Shown one piece after another: positions 8,661 through 16,735 of a DNA stretch of 36,451 nucleotides (its first letter is position 1; the number at the start of each line of letters is the position of its first letter). The position numbers and the translations under genes were made by a program. This stretch comes from Acidobacteriota bacterium. Its GTDB lineage: Bacteria > Acidobacteriota > Thermoanaerobaculia > Multivoradales > JBCCEF01. The notes beneath the pieces are model-generated. The model saw only the letters and a program-made list of their open reading frames with translations, did not search any database and was not told the origin of the DNA. The stretch lies in contig JBCCEF010000031.1 of assembly GCA_039030395.1 (NCBI GenBank), forward strand, positions 1 to 36,451. Direction: 5' to 3'.

Positions 8661-9671
8661 TCAGGCGCTTTCAAAAGCGGCCATCCGGCCGAGCAGATCG
8701 ACCACCCGGTTGGAGTAACCCCATTCATTGTCGTACCAGGCGATGACCCCCAGGTAGCCGTCGCCGTGGGCGACGGTCGATAGGGCGTCGAACACCGAGG
8801 AGTGCGGATTGCCGATGATGTCGCTAGAGACGAGCGGCTCTTCCGAGTACTGGATGATGCGCGCCATCGGCCCCTCGGCGGCGCGGCGGATCGCCGCGTT
8901 GACCTCCACCACGTTCGGCTGCGAGACCACCCGGCACACCAAGTCCACAATCGAACCGTCCGGCACCGGCACGCGCATGGCCATGCCGTCGAGCTTGCCG
9001 TCCAAATGCGGCAGCACCTTGGCGACGGCACGGGCGGCGCCGGTGGTGGTGGGAATGATGTTCTCCGCCGCCGCCCGGCTGCGTCGCAGGTTCTTGTGCG
9101 GCACGTCCGCCAGGCGCTGATCGTTGGTGTAGGCGTGGACGGTGGTCATGAAGCCCTCTTCGATGCCGAAGGCCTCATCGAGGACCTTGGCGATCGGCGC
9201 CAGGCAATTCGTCGTACAGGACGCGTTCGACACCAGCCGATGCGAGGCGTCCAACTCGTCGTCGTTGACCCCGAGGACGATCATCGCGTCCAGCGGCTCC
9301 TTCGGCGGCACCGTGAGGATGACCTTGCGGGCACCCGCCGCCAGATGCTTTTCGAGCGGCTGCCGGTGGCGGAAAACGCCGGTGGACTCCACCACCACAT
9401 CCACCCCGAGGTCGCCCCAGGGGTTGTCGGCGGGATCCCGGTGAGCGGTCATCACCACCCGGTCGTCGCCGGCGGTCATCGAATCGCCATCCACCGTCAC
9501 GGTCTTCGGGAACGGCCCCATCACCGTGTCGTAGCGCAGCAGGTAGGCGAGCTGCTCGTTGTCGTACAGGTCGTTGATGGCGACCACTTCCATGTCGTCC
9601 CGCTCGCTCAGGATGCGGAACACGCTGCGGCCGATGCGACCGAAACCGTTGATCCCCACGCGCACGACCAT
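8661..9671 (-). CDS. gap: Type I glyceraldehyde-3-phosphate dehydrogenase
   Basis: The 336-aa enzyme oxidises glyceraldehyde-3-phosphate to 1,3-bisphosphoglycerate with NAD. The Rossmann start VRVGINGFGRIGR, the cofactor Asp in INDLYD (Asp34, which favours NAD over NADP), the catalytic motif SNASCTTNC with Cys152, catalytic His179 in TVHAYTNDQ and the C-terminal WYDNEWGYSNR are all canonical. The ATG (9669-9671) overlaps the stop codon of the upstream GAPDH paralog as TGATG, which implies translational coupling. A longer upstream in-frame extension lies inside the paralog and lacks homology. It is the last gene of the eno-gapdh2-gap operon and converges on the lipoprotein gene. Confidence 0.97.
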   Translation of the reverse strand: MVVRVGINGFGRIGRSVFRILSERDDMEVVAINDLYDNEQLAYLLRYDTVMGPFPKTVTVDGDSMTAGDDRVVMTAHRDPADNPWGDLGVDVVVESTGVFRHRQPLEKHLAAGARKVILTVPPKEPLDAMIVLGVNDDELDASHRLVSNASCTTNCLAPIAKVLDEAFGIEEGFMTTVHAYTNDQRLADVPHKNLRRSRAAAENIIPTTTGAARAVAKVLPHLDGKLDGMAMRVPVPDGSIVDLVCRVVSQPNVVEVNAAIRRAAEGPMARIIQYSEEPLVSSDIIGNPHSSVFDALSTVAHGDGYLGVIAWYDNEWGYSNRVVDLLGRMAAFESA

Positions 9672-10714
9672 CAGGCAGCCCCCTCGACCGTCGGCCCACC
9701 CGACAGCCCGTCGAGTTGACGGAACCGGTGGATCAAATCCACCACCCGGTGGGCGTAGCCCCAGCCGTTGTCGAACCACGACAGGGTCTTGGACATGGTG
9801 CCGCGGGCCATCGTGGCTTGCGAATCGAAGGTGCTCGAAAAGGTGCTCGAGAGGATGTCGCTCGAAACGATGGGATCGTCCTCATATTCCACATACTGCC
9901 GCCATTCCGGACTGGCGGCGGCGGTGCGCATCACTTCGTTGACCGCCGTTTCGGTGACTTCTTGGTCGTGCCAGCACACCAGATCGACCACCGAACCATT
10001 GGGCACCGGCACGTTCATCGCCCGGCCGACGATGCGGCCGGCCAGTTCCGGCAGCAGATCCTCCACCACCCGGGCGGAGTTGGTGTCCTGGGGAATGATG
10101 TTCTCGGCCGCTGCCCGGCCGCGGCGCTTGTCCTCCGCCGGTACGTCCGCCAGGCGCTGCTGATTGGTGTAGGCGTGGACGCTCGACAGAAACGCCCGCT
10201 CGATACCGAAAGCCCGATGCAGTATTTTGATCACCGGCCCGGCGCAGTGGGCGGTACAGGAGCCGTTCGACACGACGCGATGGGAGGCTTCCAACCGCTC
10301 GTCGTTGACCCCCATCACCACCGTGATGTCCGGCGGATCCTCCGGCGGCACGCACAGGATCACCCGTTTCGCGCCCTGCTCCAGGTGCCGCTCGATCTCC
10401 TCCCGGGAGCGGTTCTGCGAGGTCGCCTCGATCACCGTATCGACTCCCAGTTCACCCCAGGGCACATCCCCCGGCCCACGTCCGGAGACCATCGGGATCT
10501 GCCGGCCGACCACGTACAGGTGACCGTCCTCGATGCTCACTTCCTCCGGAAAGCGGCCGAGCAGGGTGTCGAACCGCAGCAGGTATTCGAGCGCCTCCGG
10601 GTCGGCGATGTCGCTGATGCCGGCCAGGCGGATCGCCTCGTCGCGATACAGAATTCGGAAGAGGTTGCGGCCGATGCGGCCGAATCCCATCAGTCCGATG
10701 CGGGTGGGTTCCAT
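9671..10714 (-). CDS. Divergent glyceraldehyde-3-phosphate dehydrogenase paralog
   Basis: The 347-aa protein has the whole GAPDH fold and keeps the catalytic Cys153 and His180, but several near-invariant motifs differ. The SCTTNC active-site loop is SCTAHC. The STG of the NAD site is ATSQ (97-100). The C-terminal DNEWGYS is DNGWGYA. The cofactor-selecting segment reads SDIAD instead of NDL-D. It may use another cofactor or aldehyde-phosphate substrate, or have a reduced or regulatory role. It is preceded by eno (3-nt gap) and followed by canonical gap (1-nt TGATG overlap), so all three are co-translated. Erythrose-4-phosphate dehydrogenase is an alternative, but I see no specific support for it. 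Confidence 0.88.
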   Translation of the reverse strand: MEPTRIGLMGFGRIGRNLFRILYRDEAIRLAGISDIADPEALEYLLRFDTLLGRFPEEVSIEDGHLYVVGRQIPMVSGRGPGDVPWGELGVDTVIEATSQNRSREEIERHLEQGAKRVILCVPPEDPPDITVVMGVNDERLEASHRVVSNGSCTAHCAGPVIKILHRAFGIERAFLSSVHAYTNQQRLADVPAEDKRRGRAAAENIIPQDTNSARVVEDLLPELAGRIVGRAMNVPVPNGSVVDLVCWHDQEVTETAVNEVMRTAAASPEWRQYVEYEDDPIVSSDILSSTFSSTFDSQATMARGTMSKTLSWFDNGWGYAHRVVDLIHRFRQLDGLSGGPTVEGAA

Positions 10715-10717
10715 GGA

Positions 10718-12061
<1,344 letters not shown>

Positions 12062-12087
12062 TCATCTCAGCACTCTGCTCGCATTCA

Positions 12088-12180
12088 TTTCTAGGGGGCT
12101 ACGCCCCCTCGCCCCGCGATTGGGGCTCACCCCATCTTCGGCTTCGCCGCCGAGCCCTCGCGGGCTCGGTCGCGGACTGC
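12088..12180 (+). repeat. Dispersed palindrome-rich intergenic repeat, copy A
   Basis: Copy A begins TTTCTAGGGGGC. It contains a GGGGGC/GCCCCC hairpin (12094-12108, loop TAC), then GATTGG and CTCACCCC, then CGCCGCCGAGCCC leading into a CCGAGCCC/GGGCTCGG hairpin (12150-12169, 4-nt loop), and ends near GCGGACTGC. The same blocks in the same order occur on the opposite strand at 19276-19391. It sits between the phosphofructokinase stop and the enolase start. It resembles REP/BIME-type elements in style, but no protein-coding mobile gene is nearby. Confidence 0.8.
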
Positions 12181-12239
12181 ACCCGGACTCTCATTCCACC
12201 CGATCTTGAGTCACCAACCAGCCGTTACTCTAGCAGTCC

Positions 12240-13571
12240 TCACGGCCCCATCCGCGCCGGCTGGCCAGTGTTTTCGAGCACCCCCATCCACAAGCCACCG
12301 TCGGGCTCCATGGTCTTCTCGCGACGCACCACCGCCGGGATCGGAACGTGCACGAACACCCCGTGCCAGAAGCCGATCAGCACGTCCGTTTTGCCGGCCA
12401 TGGCGGCGTGGACGGCGTTTCTGGCCAGGCCGTCGCAGAGCAGGGCGTCATCGGTGTTGGCCGGGACGCTGCGAATGGTGTAGCTGGGATCGAAGTACTT
12501 GAGCACCATGGGGATGCCGCGCTCGGCGAAGTGTTCCCGGATGCGCTGGCGCAGGAACAGGCCGATGTTGCGGTGCTGTCGGTTGCCGGAGGCGTCGTGG
12601 CGGTCTACGGACTCGTCCTCGAAAAGATGTTGGCCGGCGCCCTCGGCCACCACGACGACCGCATGCTGGCGCGAAACGAGACGCTTTTCGAGCACTTCCA
12701 GGAAACCACCGGGACCCTTCAGTTCGAAAGGCACCTCCGGCACCAGGCAATAGTTCACTTCCTGGCTCGCCAGGGTGGCGCCGGCGGCGATAAAGCCAGC
12801 GTCACGACCCATCACCTTGACCAAGCCGACGCCGTTGCGGGCGCCGTTTGCTTCGACGTGGGCTCCCTGGATCACTTCCCGAGCCTGATCCAGGGCGGTG
12901 AAGAAACCGAAGGAGCGCCAAACGAAAGGGATGTCGTTGTCGATGGTCTTTGGGATGCCGACGACGGCGCAGGGGCGAGACCGCTTCGCCAGGGCTTCAG
13001 CCAGGGCATGGGCACCGCGCTGGGTGCCGTCACCACCGATACAAAACAGCATGTCGACCTCGAGCTGCTCCAGGTAATCGGCCATCACCTCGGTGTCCTG
13101 CGCCCCCCGGGAGGAGCCCAAGACAGTGCCTCCGAAGCGGTGGATACGGCGCACGAAGTCCGAAGTCAGCGGCACCGGCGGCTCCCCCACCGCCGGATTC
13201 AAACCCTGAAAGCCGTAGCGGATACCCAGCACATCCTTCACCCCGTAGCGGTGATATAGCTCATAGAACACCGACCGGATGACGTTGTTGGTACCGGGGC
13301 ACAAGCCACCGCAGGTGACGATGGCCGCCCGCACCTCTTTGGCACCGAAGAAGAGCAGTTCGCGCGGGCCGGCCTTCTCGAAGAAAAGCGGCGGTTCGTC
13401 GCCAGGCCCTTCCGGACCGACCTCCACACTCACCCGGATGCCGGTGCCCGGCGCCACGAAGCTGCCGGTCGCCTCGACACTCGCCGGCGGCAGCTCGAGG
13501 GGCGACGGGATGCGGCGCGGGCCGAAGTCGGTGACGACCAGTTCGTCAGGAAGGAGAGGGATGTCGTGCAT
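12240..13571 (-). CDS. 6-phosphofructokinase, plant/trypanosome-like ATP-PFK type
   Basis: The 443-aa protein phosphorylates fructose-6-phosphate. It has VTCGGLCPGTNN (86-96), GGDGTQRGA (179-187), PKTIDNDI (207-214) and the substrate-binding VKVMGRDAG. The combination of GGDGT with PKTIDND is characteristic of the longer plant/trypanosome-type enzymes, which are generally ATP-dependent, rather than of the short E. coli PfkA. PPi use cannot be fully excluded. An N-terminal extension of about 80 residues precedes the kinase core. ATG at 13569-13571 has GGAG 7 nt upstream; a TTG 18 nt further upstream is less likely. It lies upstream of eno-gapdh2-gap on the same strand, forming a glycolytic gene cluster. 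Confidence 0.93.
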   Translation of the reverse strand: MHDIPLLPDELVVTDFGPRRIPSPLELPPASVEATGSFVAPGTGIRVSVEVGPEGPGDEPPLFFEKAGPRELLFFGAKEVRAAIVTCGGLCPGTNNVIRSVFYELYHRYGVKDVLGIRYGFQGLNPAVGEPPVPLTSDFVRRIHRFGGTVLGSSRGAQDTEVMADYLEQLEVDMLFCIGGDGTQRGAHALAEALAKRSRPCAVVGIPKTIDNDIPFVWRSFGFFTALDQAREVIQGAHVEANGARNGVGLVKVMGRDAGFIAAGATLASQEVNYCLVPEVPFELKGPGGFLEVLEKRLVSRQHAVVVVAEGAGQHLFEDESVDRHDASGNRQHRNIGLFLRQRIREHFAERGIPMVLKYFDPSYTIRSVPANTDDALLCDGLARNAVHAAMAGKTDVLIGFWHGVFVHVPIPAVVRREKTMEPDGGLWMGVLENTGQPARMGP

Positions 13572-13693
13572 GGGCTGGCTCCGGTGCAAGGCTATCCCAC
13601 CTCAGCAGGTGATCAAGCCCTGCGCACCTCAGCATCCCCCGACCAGGAGTTCAAAGCGCACATACTTTCATGAATATTTATAAACACTGACAT

Positions 13694-13721
13694 TTGCATT
13701 TCCGTTATAGTTGTCTATTCT
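13694..13721 (+). promoter_or_regulatory. Predicted promoter of the cysteine-rich peptide gene
   Basis: In an unusually AT-rich stretch (about 13660-13735), TTGCAT (13694-13699) is followed after 16 nt by TATTCT (13716-13721). An alternative -10 is TATAGT (13706-13711). The -35 hexamer is the same as that of the predicted str promoter. The start codon is about 70 nt downstream. Confidence 0.45.
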
Positions 13722-13789
13722 GAATGGAATTCTTTCGGTGCGACGCAGTGAGATCCTGACTATCGACCTACTTGCAAAGGAGATCCTTC

Positions 13790-14095
13790 ATGAAATCAAG
13801 GTCTTTCATCTCCCTCTGTCTTTTCCTCCTGGTTCTAGGAGTTGGACTCGCTTCCACCGCCCAGGAACACCAGGACGCAGTCCCCAACGTTGCACCCACT
13901 GCGATGGTGGAGCTCGAGATCCCACTGTCACTGGAGCTCGAACTTCAGTGCACCGTGGACTCGCAGATGACCGGGCTGTCTGTGATCCCTGAGGCCCCGG
14001 GATTCGGCTTTCCGCTCTGTACCAGCCAGGCGCAGTGTGACGCGATCTGTGCACCCTTCGAGGGAATCTGCTGGCGTCAGTTCTGTATCTGTTGA
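13790..14095 (+). CDS. Small secreted cysteine-rich peptide, unknown function
   Basis: This is a 101-aa protein from ATG 13790, with a strong AAGGAG Shine-Dalgarno 8 nt upstream. Residues 1-24 form a signal peptide (basic MKSR, hydrophobic FISLCLFLLVLGVGLA, likely cleavage after STA). The mature chain of about 77 residues is acidic in the middle and carries seven cysteines: 54, 77, 83, 87, 94, 99 and 101. The last six form a dense pattern C-x5-C-x3-C-x6-C-x4-C-x-C that ends the protein, suggestive of a disulfide-stabilised knot-like mini-domain. No maturation enzyme (YcaO, radical SAM, LanM type) is nearby, so an ordinary exported disulfide peptide is more likely than a RiPP. The family is not recognised. 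Confidence 0.72.
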   Translation: MKSRSFISLCLFLLVLGVGLASTAQEHQDAVPNVAPTAMVELEIPLSLELELQCTVDSQMTGLSVIPEAPGFGFPLCTSQAQCDAICAPFEGICWRQFCIC

Positions 14096-14225
14096 CTCGC
14101 GGACCCGGCTAGGCAAGCAGACTTCCGTTCATAGGTGAAGTTCCTCTCACTGCGTCGCCCTCCACCTAGAACTCCCTGTGACCTGGCCGTCTCTGCACAG
14201 AGCCCAGCGGGCTGCATGAACACTC

Positions 14226-14260
14226 ATTGCGCTCACCATGTATTGAATGGTGTGCGCAAT
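14226..14260. promoter_or_regulatory. 35-bp near-perfect palindrome, possible operator
   Basis: ATTGCGCTCACCAT (14226-14239), a 7-nt spacer (GTATTGA) and ATGGTGTGCGCAAT (14247-14260) form arms of 14 bp with a single T-T mismatch. TTGAAT (14243-14248), in the spacer and first bases of the right arm, could be a -35 element, with TTAAAT/TAAATT near 14267-14273 as the -10 (18-19 nt spacing). That layout fits a repressor operator over the promoter of the downstream secreted-protein gene. A transcript hairpin that ends the upstream peptide gene is the alternative, but no T run follows it immediately. Confidence 0.5.
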
Positions 14261-14349
14261 AGCGCTTTAAATTTTGCGGGCCGACTGCTCCGTGCCCGCA
14301 TCCTCCCACCACCCTCCCGGTGGATCGGGATTCGCCAAAGGAGACTTAA

Positions 14350-15066
14350 ATGCGCAAACTCATCCTCTTACTCGCCCTCGCGGCGGCCGTTGCCGTCCCC
14401 CTCCTGGCCGCCAGCGCCGGAAACGGCGACCAAGCCAAAAGTGCCGAGGACTACACCCGAGAGGTCAAGGCCGAACGGGACGCCGAGTGGGATCTCGTGG
14501 ATACCGCCTGGATGGTCGATGACGGCCGCACCGTGACGGTGATGTGGGACTTCACGGCCCCGAACCCGCTGGCACCCGTGATCGAGGTGCCGAGGGCCGG
14601 GGACTACTGGTGGTACGAAGGCTCCGCCGCCTCGCTCTTCGGCGCCGCCGAACTGACCGAGGAAGGCGTGCTCCTCTTCGCGGAGACAGATGCCGACAGG
14701 CCGAACGAAGACCAGAACCCCACCGACACCCAAGATCCCGACGTTATCGGCATTCTGGAGGTGGAAGACACCAATCCGCCGGAAGAGAAGAAGCAGAAGC
14801 TCGTCCAACTCACCTACAAGTGGAAGCGTCAGGGCGGCGGCACCGCCCCGCCGGGCCCCACGGTGACCATCGAGCCCAACAACGCCCGCATCATCGCCAT
14901 CAATCGCGCGCCAGCCGGCGCTTATGAAAAGGTCACCATCAAGATGACCTTCGGCCCGCCCTGCCCGGCGTCCGTCAAGGCCAAGTTCTCCCGCGCTCCG
15001 GGAGGACCGGCGGTGGTGATCGGTGGAGCCAGCATCGTCGGCGTCTGCGCCGATCCCATTCACTGA
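14350..15066 (+). CDS. Secreted protein of unknown function
   Basis: This 238-aa protein starts at ATG 14350 behind an AAAGGAGA Shine-Dalgarno. Residues 1-22 are a signal peptide (MRKLILLLALAAAVAVPLLAASA). The mature protein starts with a charged segment, then an aromatic patch (DYWWYEG, near residue 84), an acidic Asp/Pro/Asn-rich stretch (ADRPNEDQNPTDTQDPD), a Lys-rich segment and a C-terminal half with predicted beta character. Two cysteines in that half (PPCPASV and VGVCADPIH) could form one disulfide. No domain is recognised. A strong terminator follows, and a palindrome/promoter precedes it, so it is probably a single-gene unit. Confidence 0.75.
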   Translation: MRKLILLLALAAAVAVPLLAASAGNGDQAKSAEDYTREVKAERDAEWDLVDTAWMVDDGRTVTVMWDFTAPNPLAPVIEVPRAGDYWWYEGSAASLFGAAELTEEGVLLFAETDADRPNEDQNPTDTQDPDVIGILEVEDTNPPEEKKQKLVQLTYKWKRQGGGTAPPGPTVTIEPNNARIIAINRAPAGAYEKVTIKMTFGPPCPASVKAKFSRAPGGPAVVIGGASIVGVCADPIH

Positions 15067-15079
15067 CAGTTCCGACCCC

Positions 15080-15120
15080 GGGCTCGCGACGGCGAGGCGC
15101 CGTCGCGGGCCCTTCTTCGT
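15080..15120 (+). terminator. Intrinsic terminator of the secreted-protein gene
   Basis: A 15-bp stem (15080-15094 with 15098-15112, one G-T wobble, loop AGG) is followed by the T-rich tail TTCTTCGTTCT. It lies 14 nt after the stop codon of the 14350 gene and just before the photolyase promoter box. Confidence 0.8.
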
Positions 15121-15126
15121 TCTGCC

Positions 15127-15138
15127 GGCGGTAGACTC
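15127..15138 (+). promoter_or_regulatory. -10-like box GGCGGTAGACTC for the photolyase gene, probably leaderless
   Basis: TAGACT (15132-15137) ends 7 nt before the GTG start codon, the spacing at which transcription normally begins. There is no Shine-Dalgarno. The same 12-mer, GGCGGTAGACTC, occurs before pyrD at 18134-18145. Confidence 0.5.
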
Positions 15139-15144
15139 GCCGCC

Positions 15145-16731
15145 GTGAGCGCCTTCGCACTCTCCCCCCGCCTCGACCGCAGGCAGCCCGTCCGTCGACT
15201 CCACCTGATCTTCGGGGATCAGCTCGACCTTGACGCTCCGGCCCTCGAAGATCTCGACCCGGAGCAGGATCTGGTGTGGATGGCCGAGGTGGAAGAAGAG
15301 GCCCGGCACGTTCCCAGCCATCAGCAGCGAACGGTACTGTTTCTTTCGGCGATGCGGCACTTCGCCGTCGTCCTCGAAGGGCGCGGGATGCCGGTGACCT
15401 ACTCCCGCCTCGACACCGAAGACAACACCCAGTCCTTTGCCGGCGAGCTGCAGCGTGCCTTCGAATCCTTCGCACCGGAGCGAGTCACCGCCGTGCGGCC
15501 CGGCGAGCACCGGGTGCTGTCGATCCTCGAAGAGGCGGTGGCGAAGATGGAATTACCCTTCGAACTACTGCCCGATGAGCGCTTCCTGTGCAGTAGCCAT
15601 GTCTTCACCGACTGGGCGGAGGGCCGCAGCTCCCTGGTGATGGAGCATTTCTACCGCTTCCAGCGCAAACGCTTCGGCATACTGCTGGACGACGATGGCA
15701 AGCCCGAGGGCGGCGACTGGAACTACGATTCGAAGAATCGCCAGAGCTTCTCCCAAGCGCCGGATGTGCCCGACATCCCGGCCTTCGAGCCGGACGTGAT
15801 CACCGAGGAGGTGATCGCCCTGGTCAAGAAACGTTTCCCAGGCGCCCCGGGACGTCTCGACGCCTTCCGTTGGCCGGTCACGCCGGCACAGGCAGAGGAA
15901 GTACTCCACCACTTCATCGAGCATCGCCTGCCGACCTTCGGCCGCTATCAGGATGCCATGTGGAGCGGCGAACCGTTTCTCTTTCACTCGCTGCTGTCGC
16001 CACCCCTCAACCTCGGGCTGATCCACCCTGAGCGGGTGATCGACGCCGCCCTCGCCGCCTGGCGGGCCGACCGCGCTCCGCTGCCGGCGGTGGAAGGGTT
16101 CGTGCGCCAGATCCTCGGCTGGCGGGAGTTCATTCGCGGCGTCTATTGGCTCGAAGGTGCGGACTACGGCGAGCGCAACGGCCTCGACCACCAGGGCCGT
16201 CTGGCGGAGATGTACTGGTCCGGCGAGACGGACATGAAGTGCATGGAGGAATGCCTCGATCAGGTGCTCGAGCACGGCTACGGTCACCACATCCAGCGGC
16301 TGATGGTCACCGGCAACTTCGCCCTGATCGCCGGTATCCACCCGCGGGAGGTCAGCGACTGGTACCTCGGCATGTACGTCGACGCGGTGGATTGGGTCAC
16401 CCTGCCCAACACCCTCGGCATGACCCTGCACGCCGACGGCGGCATCGTCGGCACCAAGCCCTACGCGGCAAGCGGCAAATACATCGACCGCATGAGCAAC
16501 TACTGCGGCGACTGCCGCTACTCCCTGGACCAACGCCACGGTGAAGACGCCTGTCCCTTCGTCACGTTCTACTGGGATTTTCTGCTGCACCACCAGCAGC
16601 GCTTCTCGAACAACCGCCGCATGAGCCTGATGCTCAACCACCTCGACAAGATGGACGCCGCCGAGAGAAAAGCCATCCGCCGGCACGGCGACCAACTGCG
16701 CAGGCGCTTCGGGACCCTTGCCGAAGAGTAA
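15145..16731 (+). CDS. phrB: Iron-sulfur bacterial (6-4) photolyase / cryptochrome-related protein (PhrB type)
   Basis: The 528-aa FAD protein is of the FeS-BCP class, which repairs (6-4) UV photoproducts in DNA using light. It has the N-terminal alpha/beta photolyase domain (LHLIFGDQLD, 19-28) and C-terminal helical FAD domain. Cys366, Cys454, Cys457 and Cys470 have the same spacing (88, 3, 13) as the four cluster ligands of Agrobacterium PhrB (C350, C438, C441, C454), so a [4Fe-4S] cluster is expected. His381-His382 in YGHHIQRLM align with the PhrB active-site histidines 365/366. GTG start at 15145 without Shine-Dalgarno. The gene ends 4 nt from the convergent FAD oxidoreductase gene. Confidence 0.94.
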   Translation: MSAFALSPRLDRRQPVRRLHLIFGDQLDLDAPALEDLDPEQDLVWMAEVEEEARHVPSHQQRTVLFLSAMRHFAVVLEGRGMPVTYSRLDTEDNTQSFAGELQRAFESFAPERVTAVRPGEHRVLSILEEAVAKMELPFELLPDERFLCSSHVFTDWAEGRSSLVMEHFYRFQRKRFGILLDDDGKPEGGDWNYDSKNRQSFSQAPDVPDIPAFEPDVITEEVIALVKKRFPGAPGRLDAFRWPVTPAQAEEVLHHFIEHRLPTFGRYQDAMWSGEPFLFHSLLSPPLNLGLIHPERVIDAALAAWRADRAPLPAVEGFVRQILGWREFIRGVYWLEGADYGERNGLDHQGRLAEMYWSGETDMKCMEECLDQVLEHGYGHHIQRLMVTGNFALIAGIHPREVSDWYLGMYVDAVDWVTLPNTLGMTLHADGGIVGTKPYAASGKYIDRMSNYCGDCRYSLDQRHGEDACPFVTFYWDFLLHHQQRFSNNRRMSLMLNHLDKMDAAERKAIRRHGDQLRRRFGTLAEE

Positions 16732-16735
16732 GGCC

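Noticed and set aside
9672-9779. 36-codon N-terminal extension of canonical GAPDH
   Set aside because: It lies inside the upstream paralog and lacks homology; the TGATG-coupled ATG at 9671 gives the normal N-terminus.
12062-12239. Insertion sequence end
   Set aside because: No transposase, terminal inverted repeat pair or target-site duplication; the dispersed palindromic repeat explains the similarity to 19276-19391.
13790-14095. RiPP precursor
   Set aside because: It has a Sec signal peptide and no lanthipeptide, YcaO or radical-SAM enzyme, or peptidase-type exporter, in the window.
14368-15510. 380-codon minus-strand open frame over the secreted protein and photolyase start
   Set aside because: It runs through a strong terminator and opposite two genes with good start signals; no recognisable protein features.
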